From an uncultured Rivibacter sp. (GTDB lineage Bacteria; Pseudomonadota; Gammaproteobacteria; Burkholderiales; Burkholderiaceae): a stretch of DNA of 26,487 nt. Below are positions 1-7,647 of the stretch, piece after piece; position 1 is the stretch's first letter; each line of letters opens with the position of its first letter. A program made the translations under genes and the position numbers. The stretch lies in NCBI GenBank assembly GCA_946481025.1, contig CAMLNA010000052.1, positions 1-26,487 of the forward strand, in the 5' to 3' direction. The notes under the pieces were generated by a model. The model had not been told where the DNA came from and did no database searches. It saw only the letters and a list, made by a program, of their open reading frames with translations.

Positions 1-51
1 GTGCATGCGCTCATCCTGGGCAGGGCCATCACCGGCATCGCGGCGTTCTGA
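1..51 (+). CDS. 3' end of an unidentified gene (partial)
   Basis: Frame 1 is open from the window edge to a TGA at 49-51 and encodes 16 residues ending in GITGIAAF-like hydrophobic sequence (actual tail ITGIAAF). Fifteen of sixteen codons end in G or C, as in the genes that follow, which supports real coding sequence. It is too short to assign to a family. It runs in the same direction as phaR, 71 bases upstream of the phaR start. Confidence 0.4.
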   Translation: MHALILGRAITGIAAF

Positions 52-78
52 CGGGGGAAACCCCTCGCGCGGTGCCGC

Positions 79-116
79 GTAGCGCTACCTAGAATGCGGG
101 CTCTTCCTACAGGAGC
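79..116 (+). promoter_or_regulatory. putative phaR promoter and ribosome binding site
   Basis: A perfect 10-bp palindrome GTAGCGCTAC (79-88) is followed at once by a TAGAAT -10-like hexamer (90-95). A CAGGAG ribosome binding site lies near 110-115, just before the phaR ATG at 123. No convincing -35 box is visible. The palindrome could be an operator; PhaR proteins are known autoregulators, but this sequence is not a recognised PhaR site. Confidence 0.4.
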
Positions 117-122
117 CATTGC

Positions 123-731
123 ATGACGCAGGCCAGGTCCCCGGCCAAACGCCGTTCCGACGCCGAGCCCACCGCCGGTGCCGATGCCAAGGGCACCGGC
201 ACCGTGCAGCGCACGCTGAAGAAGTACCCGAACCGGCGCCTCTACGACACCAAGACCAGCAGCTACATCACGCTGGCCGACGTGAAGCAGATGGTGCTCG
301 ACGGCAGCGACTTCGTGGTGCGCGACGCCAAGAGCAACGAAGACCTCACGCGCAGCATCCTGCTGCAGATCATCCTGGAAGAAGAAACCGGCGGCGTGCC
401 CATGTTCTCGACCAACATGCTGGCGCAGATCATCCGCTTCTACGGCCACACGATGCAGGGGCTGATGGGCGCCTACCTCGAGAAGAACCTGCAGGCCTTC
501 ATCGACATGCAGAACCGCTTCGCCGAGCAATCCGGCGGGCTGGTGGGCGGCAAGGGCTTCAGCCCCGAGTCCTGGGCGCAGTTCATGAACCTGCAGGCGC
601 CGATGATGCAGGGCCTGATGAGCAACTACCTCGACCAGTCGAAGAACCTGTTCGTGCAGATGCAGGAGCAGATGCAGAAGCAGGCCGAGACCATGTTCCC
701 GTTCGTGCCCCCGGGCGGCACCAAGCGCTGA
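123..731 (+). CDS. phaR: polyhydroxyalkanoate synthesis repressor PhaR
   Basis: The 202-residue product is a cytoplasmic DNA-binding regulator of polyhydroxyalkanoate storage. The family represses phasin and its own gene and is released when it binds nascent polymer granules. After a polar N-terminus of about 28 residues comes the highly conserved PHB accumulation regulatory N-domain, starting at KKYPNRRLYDT and running through YITLADVKQMV. The PHB_acc helical domain follows, with SILLQIILEEE and a NMLAQIIRFYGH stretch. The C-terminal part is rich in Gln and Met, with repeated MQEQMQKQ-type helices typical of granule association. The ATG at 123 is preceded by a good CAGGAG site. Length and domain order match the family. 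No other PHA genes are in the window. Confidence 0.93.
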   Translation: MTQARSPAKRRSDAEPTAGADAKGTGTVQRTLKKYPNRRLYDTKTSSYITLADVKQMVLDGSDFVVRDAKSNEDLTRSILLQIILEEETGGVPMFSTNMLAQIIRFYGHTMQGLMGAYLEKNLQAFIDMQNRFAEQSGGLVGGKGFSPESWAQFMNLQAPMMQGLMSNYLDQSKNLFVQMQEQMQKQAETMFPFVPPGGTKR

Positions 732-754
732 AACGACCTCCGCGAATCTCTGCG

Positions 755-776
755 TTCACCGCGCCTGCGCGGTGAA
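755..776. terminator. hairpin between convergent phaR and tesA-like gene
   Basis: Perfect 9-bp inverted arms TTCACCGCG (755-763) and CGCGGTGAA (768-776) enclose a CCTG loop. It lies between the phaR stop (731) and the stop of the opposing esterase gene (790), so it could end transcription from both sides. Neither side has a clear T tract, so intrinsic termination is uncertain. Confidence 0.5.
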
Positions 777-789
777 TGAATTCGGGGTG

Positions 790-1434
790 TCACTTCAACC
801 ACGGCCGCAGAACGGGCCACACGTTGTCCAGCATGACCGGATGCGCCTCTTCACGCGGGTGGATGCGATCCGGCTGGAACCACTTCTCGGCCGAGTCGGG
901 CGCCTCGGCCAGCCCCTTGAGCAGGAAGGGCACCACCGCCGCGCCTTCGGCCTTGGCCACCTTGCCGAACAGCGCCGTGAAGTCTTCGCCGTACTGGCGA
1001 CCGTAGTTGGGCGGCAGCTGCATGCCCACCAGCATGACCTTCGCGCCGGCAGCCTTGGCGGCGCGCGTCATCTCGGTGAGGTTGGTCTCGGTCATCGAAA
1101 GCGGCAAGCCGCGCAGCGCGTCGTTGCCTCCCAGCTCGATGATCACGTGGCTCGGCCGGTGCTGCTTCAGCAGGGCCGGCAGCCGCGAGCGCCCGCCCGA
1201 GGTGGTGTCGCCGCTGACGCTGGCGTTGACCACGGTCACGCCCTGCTTGTCGCGCGCCAGGCGCTGTTCCATCAGGGCCACCCAGCCGCTGCCGCGCTTG
1301 AGGCCGTACTCGGCCGACAGGCTGTCGCCCACGACCAGCAGCGTGCGCCCCGCGCGTGGCTGCGCGAGCGCGGCAGACGGCAGGCCCGCGGCATAACCCG
1401 CGGCTAAAACGCTCAGGATAAAGTGCCGGCGCAT
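790..1434 (-). CDS. tesA: SGNH/GDSL arylesterase, TesA (thioesterase I) family
   Basis: This 214-residue product is an SGNH-fold esterase/lysophospholipase resembling E. coli TesA. It should act in the periplasm on acyl esters or thioesters. The first ~24 residues form a signal peptide (hydrophobic core LSVLAAGYAAG, then ALAQ). The GDS nucleophile motif is at about 36-38, the block III GGND at 102-105, and the catalytic DxxH in PDRIHP with D189 and H192, so all catalytic elements are present. I chose the ATG at 1434 because it opens directly into the signal peptide. An in-frame ATG at 1467 would add 11 residues and overlap the divergent gene. It is transcribed divergently from an ABC ATPase, the same pairing as tesA/ybbA in E. 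coli. Confidence 0.9.
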   Translation of the reverse strand: MRRHFILSVLAAGYAAGLPSAALAQPRAGRTLLVVGDSLSAEYGLKRGSGWVALMEQRLARDKQGVTVVNASVSGDTTSGGRSRLPALLKQHRPSHVIIELGGNDALRGLPLSMTETNLTEMTRAAKAAGAKVMLVGMQLPPNYGRQYGEDFTALFGKVAKAEGAAVVPFLLKGLAEAPDSAEKWFQPDRIHPREEAHPVMLDNVWPVLRPWLK

Positions 1435-1465
1435 CCGCCCAGCCGACGAAAGAGAAGCAGACGAC

Positions 1466-2137
1466 ATGAGTGAACCGATCATTGCCGTGGAGCGAGTCAC
1501 CAAGCAGGTACGCGACTCCACCGGGGTGTTGACGATCCTGCACGATATCGACTTTTCACTGGCACCGCAGGAGTCGGTGGCCATCGTGGGGGCCTCGGGC
1601 TCGGGCAAGAGCACCTTGCTGTCCATCATTGCCGGGCTCGACACGCCGACCACCGGCACGGTGCGTCTGGGCGGCACCGACCTCTTCGCGCTCGACGAGG
1701 ACGCGCGTGCCGCGGTGCGGGCGGAGCGGGTGGGTTTCGTGTTCCAGAGCTTCCAGCTGCTGGGCAACCTCACCGCGCTCGAGAACGTGATGCTGCCGCT
1801 CGAGCTGCAGGGTCGCAACGATGCGCGCAAGCAGGCCATCGAGATGCTGCAGCGGGTGGGCCTGGGCGAGCGGCTCAACCACTACCCGAAGGTGCTGTCG
1901 GGCGGCGAGCAACAGCGCGTGGCCCTGGCGCGTGCCTTCGTGGTGAAGCCGGCCGTGCTGCTGGCCGACGAGCCGACGGGCAGCCTGGACTTCGCCACCG
2001 GCGAGACCGTGATGGCGCTGATGTTCCAGCTCAACCGCGAGGAGGGCGCCACGCTGGTGCTGGTGACGCACGACCGCAGCATCGCGGCACGCTGCGACCG
2101 GCAGGTGCGGATCGAAGCCGGCCGGATCGTCACCTGA
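1466..2137 (+). CDS. ABC transporter ATP-binding protein, YbbA/LolD-like
   Basis: The 223-residue ATPase subunit contains every ABC motif: Walker A GASGSGKST (42-50), Q-loop Q94, signature LSGGEQQR (144-151), Walker B VLLADEPT (164-171) and the switch histidine in VTHD (H202). The LDFATGE segment after Walker B and the overall length fit the LolD/MacB/YbbA group that works with FtsX-like permeases. Its start lies 31 bases from the divergent esterase start, with a weak AGAGAAG ribosome site. The YbbP-type permease usually found next to it is absent: the next gene is an unrelated exporter on the other strand, 3 bases away. It may serve a permease encoded elsewhere. Confidence 0.92.
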   Translation: MSEPIIAVERVTKQVRDSTGVLTILHDIDFSLAPQESVAIVGASGSGKSTLLSIIAGLDTPTTGTVRLGGTDLFALDEDARAAVRAERVGFVFQSFQLLGNLTALENVMLPLELQGRNDARKQAIEMLQRVGLGERLNHYPKVLSGGEQQRVALARAFVVKPAVLLADEPTGSLDFATGETVMALMFQLNREEGATLVLVTHDRSIAARCDRQVRIEAGRIVT

Positions 2138-2140
2138 CGC

Positions 2141-3052
2141 TCAGCGGGCCCGGCCCGCCAGCAGCAGCACCACGCCCACCAGCACCACGCCGGCGGCCAG
2201 CCACTCGAAGCCGGTGACGACCTCGCCGCCCAGGCTCACGCCCAGCAGCATGGCGATCACCGGGTTCACGAAGCAGTAGCTCGACGCCAGCCCGGCCGAA
2301 GCCCGCGCCAGCAACACCATGTAGGCGTTGAAGGCGATCAGCGAACCGAACACCACGAGGTAGAGCCACGCCAGCACCGCGCCCGGCTCGGGCGGCCATT
2401 GCGCGGCCAGCACGGGGTATTCACCATCGATGGCCGCCAGTGCCATCAGCACCAGGCCGCCGCAGATCATTTCGCTGGCGAAACCCACCGCACCCGGTGC
2501 CAGCGCAAAGCCGCGCTGGCTCATCAGGCTGCCGGTGCACCAGGTGAAGCAGGCGACCGCAATGGCCACGAGGCCGGCGGTCGAAGCCTGGAACCCCGCA
2601 CCCTGGGTGAGCAGCAGCACGCCCGCCAGGCCGACGGCGATGCCGGCGGCTTCGAGCCGGCTCGGGTACACGCCCCACAGCATCTGGCCGGCGGCCATCA
2701 TCACCGGCACGATCGCGATGAAGGCCACCACCAGGCCCGAGCCCACCGTCTGCTCGGCATAGGCGGTGCCGCCCATGCCGCCGCCGAGCATCAGGGCGCC
2801 CACCATCAGCGCGTTGCGCCACTGCAGCCGCGTCGGCCAGGGGGCGCCGCGCCAGCGCATCCAGGCCATGAGCACGGCGCCGGCGACCAGGAAGCGCGTG
2901 CCCATCTGCACGAAAGGCGGAAGGCTCACCAGGGCGAACTTGATGGCCAGGTAGGTGGAGCCCCACACCAGCCACGTGGCTGCGAGGCAGGCGATGACCA
3001 GGGGCGACAGCCCGCTGCGGGGCGCGACGACGGCGGAGGCGACGGAATTCAT
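2141..3052 (-). CDS. EamA/DMT-family transporter (RhaT/YdcZ-type exporter)
   Basis: The 303-residue protein is an inner-membrane drug/metabolite transporter with about ten membrane segments arranged as two EamA repeats. The first repeat carries the typical WGSTYLAIKFAL start and the second begins near the LVAIAVACFTWCTGS region. The SSYCFVNPVIAMLLG stretch close to the C-terminus is characteristic. Family members export amino acids or metabolites; the substrate here is unknown. The ATG at 3052 has an AGGA site upstream. It is divergent from an Lrp/AsnC regulator 104 bases away, a common pairing in which the regulator senses an amino acid and controls the exporter. Its stop nearly touches the stop of the ABC ATPase, with no room for a terminator. 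Confidence 0.9.
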   Translation of the reverse strand: MNSVASAVVAPRSGLSPLVIACLAATWLVWGSTYLAIKFALVSLPPFVQMGTRFLVAGAVLMAWMRWRGAPWPTRLQWRNALMVGALMLGGGMGGTAYAEQTVGSGLVVAFIAIVPVMMAAGQMLWGVYPSRLEAAGIAVGLAGVLLLTQGAGFQASTAGLVAIAVACFTWCTGSLMSQRGFALAPGAVGFASEMICGGLVLMALAAIDGEYPVLAAQWPPEPGAVLAWLYLVVFGSLIAFNAYMVLLARASAGLASSYCFVNPVIAMLLGVSLGGEVVTGFEWLAAGVVLVGVVLLLAGRAR

Positions 3053-3156
3053 GCCGGCATCCTAAAAAAGAAGCGTGTGTCCAGCGATAGAAGACTCAAG
3101 GATGTCATGCCAAAACAGTTTGAAATCAACGGCAATCGAGGTGCTAGGCTTTGAGC
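3053..3156. promoter_or_regulatory. divergent control region, EamA exporter / Lrp-type regulator
   Basis: This is a locally AT-richer stretch between two divergent starts. On the plus strand a TTGAAA (3120-3125) could be a -35 box, followed by TGCTAGGCT (3142-3150), which resembles an extended -10. That placement would start the transcript very near the regulator's start codon. An Lrp-type operator is expected here, but no clear palindrome can be named. Confidence 0.35.
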
Positions 3157-3648
3157 ATGAACGGCGCGCCGACCCTTGACCATTACGACACCCGCATCCT
3201 TGCAGAGCTGCAGGCCGATGCCCGCCTCTCGATGGCCGAACTCGGCCGCCGCGTGCACCTGAGCCAGCCGGCGGTGACCGAACGGGTGCGCAAGCTCGAG
3301 GCGGCGGGCGTGATCACAGGCTACCGGGCCACCGTGAACCTCGCCGCGCTGGGCTATGGCATTCGCGCGCTGATGAGGGTGGGTCGGGCGGACTATGCAC
3401 GAGTGATCAAGCTGCTGCAGCAGACGCCGGAGGTCGTGAACGCGTACAACGTGACCGGCGAGGACAGCTGGATCTTCGAGATCGCCGTCATCGACGTGGC
3501 CCACCTCGATGCCGTGGTCACCAGGTTCTGCATCCTCACGGAAACCTCCACGTCGATCATCCTCAACGCGGCCCGGGAGCATCAGGTGATGCTCCCGCCT
3601 CGGCTCGAGGACGTGAAGCCGCCGATCAAGAAGATCGAAAACGCCTGA
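3157..3648 (+). CDS. Lrp/AsnC-family transcriptional regulator
   Basis: The 163-residue protein has the two-domain Lrp/AsnC architecture. An N-terminal winged helix-turn-helix covers about 8-60 (DTRILAELQADARLS, then LSQPAVTERVRKLEAAGVI), and a C-terminal RAM ligand-binding domain follows with the NVTGEDSWIFEIAV signature. Such proteins form octamers that sense amino acids. The ATG at 3157 is chosen; an in-frame TTG at 3151 lies 9 bases after a GAGG and is an alternative that adds two residues. Divergent placement suggests it controls the EamA exporter. The following RraA-family gene starts 40 bases downstream on the same strand and may be co-transcribed. Confidence 0.92.
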   Translation: MNGAPTLDHYDTRILAELQADARLSMAELGRRVHLSQPAVTERVRKLEAAGVITGYRATVNLAALGYGIRALMRVGRADYARVIKLLQQTPEVVNAYNVTGEDSWIFEIAVIDVAHLDAVVTRFCILTETSTSIILNAAREHQVMLPPRLEDVKPPIKKIENA

Positions 3649-3688
3649 GCCAGCCTCCGGCCCCCCACCTCCCGAACGAAAGCCTCGC

Positions 3689-4192
3689 ATGACCCAAGTG
3701 ACCGGCGATTTCTCGACCTGCGACCTGTGCGACCTGCACAAGAACGACGGCAGCGGCGCCTTCCGCGTGCTGCCGCCGGTGTTTCGCGACTTCGGCGGGC
3801 GCAGCAAGTTCGCAGGCCCGGTGAGCACCATCAAGTGCCACGAAGACAACTCGCTCGTGAAGGCCGCCGTCGAGGAACCGGGCCGCGGCCGGGTGCTGGT
3901 GGTCGATGCCGGGGGCTCCTTGCGCCGCGCGCTGGTGGGCGGCAACCTGGCCGCGTCGGCGGCGAAAAACGGCTGGGCCGGGCTGGTCATCGACGGCTGC
4001 GTGCGCGACCTGGCCGAGATCTCGTCCGCTGACGTTGGCATCCGTGCGCTCGCGCTGATGCCGATGCCCACCGAGAAGCGCAACACCGGCCAGCGCGACG
4101 TGCCGGTGCAGGTCCAGGGCGTCTGGGTGCGCCCGGGCGACTGGCTGTACGCCGATGCGGACGGCATCGTGGTCGCGCCCAGCGTGCTCTGA
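3689..4192 (+). CDS. RraA-family protein, probable 4-hydroxy-4-methyl-2-oxoglutarate aldolase
   Basis: The 167-residue product belongs to the RraA/HMG-aldolase family, whose members are trimeric cytoplasmic proteins. Visible signatures are STCDLCDLH near the N-terminus, the GGNLAASAAKNGWAG loop, and the IDGCVRD segment. The spacing G-X20-R-D-X2-E is met exactly (RDLAE). From memory, that pattern is described for divalent-metal-dependent 4-hydroxy-4-methyl-2-oxoglutarate / 4-carboxy-4-hydroxy-2-oxoadipate aldolases, and true RNase E inhibitors lack the last acidic residue. I therefore favour an aldolase over an RNase E regulator, despite the usual annotation. No aromatic meta-cleavage genes are nearby to support a pathway. 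A GC-rich hairpin follows the stop. Confidence 0.85.
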   Translation: MTQVTGDFSTCDLCDLHKNDGSGAFRVLPPVFRDFGGRSKFAGPVSTIKCHEDNSLVKAAVEEPGRGRVLVVDAGGSLRRALVGGNLAASAAKNGWAGLVIDGCVRDLAEISSADVGIRALALMPMPTEKRNTGQRDVPVQVQGVWVRPGDWLYADADGIVVAPSVL

Positions 4193-4203
4193 GCGGCCCG
4201 CAC

Positions 4204-4234
4204 GCGGCGGCGTGGCCCACCGGGACGCCGCCGC
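4204..4234 (+). terminator. GC-rich hairpin after the RraA-family gene
   Basis: Perfect 10-bp arms GCGGCGGCGT (4204-4213) and ACGCCGCCGC (4225-4234) enclose an 11-base loop, 11 bases after the stop codon. There is no T tract, so it may be only a transcript-end stabiliser or a weak terminator. Confidence 0.45.
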
Positions 4235-4300
4235 CGCCAACAAGTACCGGCCTGGTCGCCTGCCGATGGGGGAGGCCATTGCTGCAAGGAAGCGTATGGG

Positions 4301-6094
4301 GTGATAGTCGTCGGGCCCGGGCAAGGAGGCCGCCCGGCCGCCGAAGTGACTCACCGCAGCGACATCCCGAAAACCACTCGCCAACCCGCCATGGGGCCGG
4401 GCATGCCGCCCGGCAAGCGGGCGGCGCCCGTATGGATCGCAGCGGCCTGCGGCGCGGTGGCCGTGAGCTTGTGGCTGCAGCCCTGGCGTGAACAGGAGGC
4501 TCGTCTCGTGTGGCTGGTCTGGCTGCTGTGCCTGCTGGGGGGCACCTTCCTGTTGCAGCGGCAATGGTTGCGCCGTGCTGCGCTCGAACGGCGACGGGCC
4601 CACCAACACGCGCTCGTGCACCGCCATGCGCAGAAGGTCCAGGCCCGCTACGACAAGCTGCGGCGCCGGCTGGATGCCGCCAATGCCGGGCTGCTCGACG
4701 CGAGGTCGCAGGCCTTGCAGGCCCGCGAGCGCGTGCTGCAGCTGGAGCAGCTGCTGCAGGAGCGCGAGCGCGCCACGGCGCGGCTGGCGGAGCTGGCCAC
4801 GCAGGACGCCGTGACCCGCCTGGTGAACCGCGACGCCATCCTGCAGCAGCTGGAGTCGGCCATCCATGCCGGCGGCCAGCCCTGCGTGCTGTTCCTCGAC
4901 CTCGATCGCTTCAAGGAAGTGAACGATGCGATGGGCCATTTCTCGGGCGACGTGGTGCTGCGGCAGGTGTCCAAGCGGCTGAAGGCGGCGCTCGGCACGC
5001 AGGGCCTCGTGGGCCGCTGGGGCGGTGACGAGTTCGTGGCGGTGCTTGCCGAGTCCCTGGGCGATGCGGACCTGCTGGCGGTTGCCGAGGAACTGCGCCA
5101 GGCGGTGAGTGCGCCGCTCAACGTGGGCGGGCAGAGCGTGCGCATCGATGCCTGCGTGGGCGTGGCGCGCTGCCCCGATCACGGTGACGACGCCGAGGCG
5201 CTGGTCCGCAGCGCCGACATGGCGGTGTATGCCGCCAAGAGCGAAGGTCGTGGGTGCGTGCGGGCCTTCGAGGCCGCGCTGGCGCAGCGCTCGCAACGCC
5301 GCTACGAGATCGCGCAAGCCTTGCGCAGCGCCAACCCGGACCGCGAGTTCCACCTCGAATTCCAGCCGCTCACCTCGTTGCGGGACGGCCGGCTGCATGC
5401 GCTGGAGACGCTCCTGCGCTGGAACGGCCGCACGCTCGGCGCGGTGCCGCCGGCCGAGTTCATTCCGATTGCCGAGGAGTCGGGCGCGATCATCGGGCTG
5501 GGCCGCTGGGTGCTCGGCCAGGCATGCGCCGCGGCGGCCGGCTGGCCCGGCGAGGCGGCGCCCATCGTCAGCGTGAACGTATCGGTGGTGCAGCTGCTGC
5601 GCAGCGACTTCCCGGCCGATGTGTCGGCCGCGCTGCAGGCCAGCGGCCTGCCGGCCCACCGGCTGGAGGTCGAAGTCACGGAGAGCGTGTTCGCCGCCGA
5701 TGCCGAGCGGCTGGAGGCTGCGCTCGGCGGGCTGCGGGCGCTGGGCGTGCGCATCGCGATCGACGACTTCGGCACCGGCTATTCCTCGCTCGCGTACCTG
5801 CACCGCCTGCAGGTCGACGCAGTGAAGATCGACCAGAGCTTCGTGCGGCGCATCGACGGCGACGCGGGCTGCTCCATCGTCACGGCGATCGTGTCGATCG
5901 CCCGCAGCTTCGGCATCGCGTGTGTGGCCGAAGGGGTGGAAAGCGCCGAGCAGTACCTGAAGCTGCGCGAGCTGGGCGTGGACCTCGGGCAGGGCTGGTA
6001 CTTCGGCAAGCCCATGCCGGCCGGGGAAACCGCGGCGGAGCAGCATGACACGCGGGCCCACGAAACGAACTCGGCCCAGCTGGCGCTGGTGTAG
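4301..6094 (+). CDS. membrane-anchored diguanylate cyclase/phosphodiesterase (GGDEF-EAL)
   Basis: The 597-residue protein should make or degrade cyclic di-GMP at the inner membrane. The N-terminus carries two hydrophobic segments (APVWIAAACGAVAVSLWL and LVWLVWLLCLLGGTFLL), then an Arg/Gln-rich coiled-coil linker of about 100 residues. An intact GGDEF (241-245) and an EAL domain follow. The EAL catalytic glutamate E369 is present in ETL form, and EVTESV, DDFGTG (D488-D489), VKIDQSF and VAEGVES are all present. No RxxD inhibitory site is seen before GGDEF. GTG 4301 is chosen for its AAGGA ten bases upstream; ATG 4391 or 4403 would remove about 30 polar residues and lack a good site. Both domains look catalytically competent. 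Confidence 0.9.
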   Translation: MIVVGPGQGGRPAAEVTHRSDIPKTTRQPAMGPGMPPGKRAAPVWIAAACGAVAVSLWLQPWREQEARLVWLVWLLCLLGGTFLLQRQWLRRAALERRRAHQHALVHRHAQKVQARYDKLRRRLDAANAGLLDARSQALQARERVLQLEQLLQERERATARLAELATQDAVTRLVNRDAILQQLESAIHAGGQPCVLFLDLDRFKEVNDAMGHFSGDVVLRQVSKRLKAALGTQGLVGRWGGDEFVAVLAESLGDADLLAVAEELRQAVSAPLNVGGQSVRIDACVGVARCPDHGDDAEALVRSADMAVYAAKSEGRGCVRAFEAALAQRSQRRYEIAQALRSANPDREFHLEFQPLTSLRDGRLHALETLLRWNGRTLGAVPPAEFIPIAEESGAIIGLGRWVLGQACAAAAGWPGEAAPIVSVNVSVVQLLRSDFPADVSAALQASGLPAHRLEVEVTESVFAADAERLEAALGGLRALGVRIAIDDFGTGYSSLAYLHRLQVDAVKIDQSFVRRIDGDAGCSIVTAIVSIARSFGIACVAEGVESAEQYLKLRELGVDLGQGWYFGKPMPAGETAAEQHDTRAHETNSAQLALV

Positions 6095-6118
6095 CAGCGC
6101 AGCGGCGCCTGGGCGTTG

Positions 6119-6826
6119 CTATTCCAGGACTTCGAGCAGGCGATCGAGTCCGCCGTCGTTGATGGCCACCATGGCCTGCTCGCGCACCGCGGGCTTGGCG
6201 TGGTAAGCCACCGACAGGCCGGCCGCCCTCATCATCGGCAGGTCGTTGGCGCCGTCGCCCACCGCGATGGCCTGCGCGGGCGAGATGCCCAGCTGCTCGC
6301 AGGTCGAGAGCAGCATGCGCTTCTTTTCTTCGCCGTCGCAGATGTCGCCCCAGGCCTGGTCGACCAGGCGGCCGGTCAGCACGCCGTCGGCGGCTTCGAG
6401 CACGTTGCTGCGGGTGTAGTCCAGGCGCAGCCGGTCGCGGATGCGGTCGGTGAAGAAGGTGAAGCCCCCGGAGACGAGCAGCGTCTTCAGGCCGGCGGCC
6501 TGCAGGGCCTTCACCAGCGCTTCGGCGCCGGGGTTGAGCTGCAGGCGCTGGTCATAGACCTGCTGCATGGCAGACACGGGCACGCCCTTGAGCAGTGCCA
6601 CGCGCCGGCGCAGGCTTTCCTTGTAGTCGGCGATCTCGCCGCGCATGGCGGCCTCGGTGATGACCGCCACCTCGGTCTTGCGGCCGGCAGCGTCCGCGAT
6701 CTCGTCCACGCATTCGATGTTGATGAGCGTGGAGTCCATGTCGAACGCCACGAGCCTGAAGTCACTCAGAGGAAGAGGCGGCGTGAAGCCCTGGAGCACG
6801 AGGCCGGGGCGGGGGGTCGATGTCAT
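6119..6826 (-). CDS. serB: phosphoserine phosphatase SerB
   Basis: The 235-residue HAD-family enzyme hydrolyses O-phosphoserine, the last step of serine synthesis. All HAD motifs are present: DMDST (D29 nucleophile, D31), SGGF (119-122), the lysine near 168, and GDGANDLP (190-197). The cap segment ECVDEIADAAGRK is characteristic of SerB. It lacks the N-terminal ACT-like domain of E. coli SerB, a common short form in betaproteobacteria. A TAAAAT -10-like hexamer on the minus strand (6859-6864) overlaps the eutC stop and suggests its own promoter, although it lies only 35 bases downstream of eutC. From memory of other Burkholderiales, serB usually sits next to mfd; here they are 6.4 kb apart. 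Confidence 0.95.
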   Translation of the reverse strand: MTSTPRPGLVLQGFTPPLPLSDFRLVAFDMDSTLINIECVDEIADAAGRKTEVAVITEAAMRGEIADYKESLRRRVALLKGVPVSAMQQVYDQRLQLNPGAEALVKALQAAGLKTLLVSGGFTFFTDRIRDRLRLDYTRSNVLEAADGVLTGRLVDQAWGDICDGEEKKRMLLSTCEQLGISPAQAIAVGDGANDLPMMRAAGLSVAYHAKPAVREQAMVAINDGGLDRLLEVLE

Positions 6827-6858
6827 GGGGCGGGGCGCTGCGGGAAATGGCGGCGCGG

Positions 6859-6864
6859 ATTTTA
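6859..6864 (-). promoter_or_regulatory. possible -10 box for serB
   Basis: On the minus strand this reads TAAAAT, five of six matches to the -10 consensus, 33 bases before the serB ATG. It overlaps the eutC stop codon. No convincing -35 box is visible 16-18 bases upstream. Confidence 0.3.
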
Positions 6865-7647
6865 CGGGGCGTTGCCGGGCGCGAGCGCAGGGGCATCGCT
6901 CATGTCCTTGAGGGCCACGCCGGTGGCCTGCAGCCGCCGTGCCTCGGTGCACAGCCACCACAGCTTCGCCGCGGCCTTGTCGTAAGCCAGGCCTTCCGGC
7001 CGCACGTTCGAGATGCAGTTGCGTTGTGCGTCGCTGCGCCCGCGCTGCGGCGCCCAGGTGAGGTAGATGCCCAGGCTGTCCGGCGAGCTCAGGCCGGGCC
7101 GTTCGCCGATCAGCATGGCCACGAGGCGCGCGCGCAGCAACCCGCCGATGTCGTCGCCGAGCGCGACGCGGGCCTGGGTCGCAATGACCACCGGACCGAT
7201 GCGCCACCCGGCAGGCGCCCGCTGGCGAATTTCCTTCGCCAGCGGCAGCGCGTGGCGCTGCACCGCCAGCGAGGACAGCCCGTCCGCCGCCACCAGCAGG
7301 AGGTCGCACGGCGGTGCGTCGCCCGAATGCTGCGCCTGCAGCCGCGCCGTGCTCCGCTCGTCCAGGCGGCGTCCGAGGTCGGGCCGCAGCAGGTAGGTGG
7401 CGCGGTCGGGCGCCGCGCTCTCGACCCGGCAGGTGGCGAAGCCTTCGCCGCGCATGGCCTCTTCGAGCGCCGCCGCGTCCAGCGCGAGATGCACGGCGTC
7501 GCGCGCCAGCGCGTGGGCCTGGCCGAAGCGCAGCACTTCACCGGTGGGCAGGCTCGCGCCCGCGCGGCCGAGTGCGATGCGCGCGGGCGTGTGGGCGCGA
7601 AGGGCCCCCCAGGGGTCGAGCGTGACCGGCGGCTTGCGGGCCGTCAT
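6862..7647 (-). CDS. eutC: ethanolamine ammonia-lyase small subunit EutC
   Basis: The 261-residue product is the light chain of adenosylcobalamin-dependent ethanolamine ammonia-lyase, which splits ethanolamine into acetaldehyde and ammonia. Family signatures include TPARIALGRAGASLPT near the N-terminus, a central DLLLVAADGLSSLAV, and the C-terminal RNCISNVRPEGL. Its ATG overlaps the eutB stop as ATGA (7644-7647), which indicates translational coupling and matched subunit production. Length fits the short form without a long microcompartment-targeting N-terminal extension. No shell protein, eutA reactivase or eutE dehydrogenase is visible here, so acetaldehyde must be handled by enzymes encoded elsewhere. 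Confidence 0.95.
   Translation of the reverse strand: MTARKPPVTLDPWGALRAHTPARIALGRAGASLPTGEVLRFGQAHALARDAVHLALDAAALEEAMRGEGFATCRVESAAPDRATYLLRPDLGRRLDERSTARLQAQHSGDAPPCDLLLVAADGLSSLAVQRHALPLAKEIRQRAPAGWRIGPVVIATQARVALGDDIGGLLRARLVAMLIGERPGLSSPDSLGIYLTWAPQRGRSDAQRNCISNVRPEGLAYDKAAAKLWWLCTEARRLQATGVALKDMSDAPALAPGNAP

Noticed and set aside
3626..6061. An 811-codon minus-strand frame opposite the RraA-family and GGDEF-EAL genes
   Set aside because: It overlaps two well-supported genes and has no family features.
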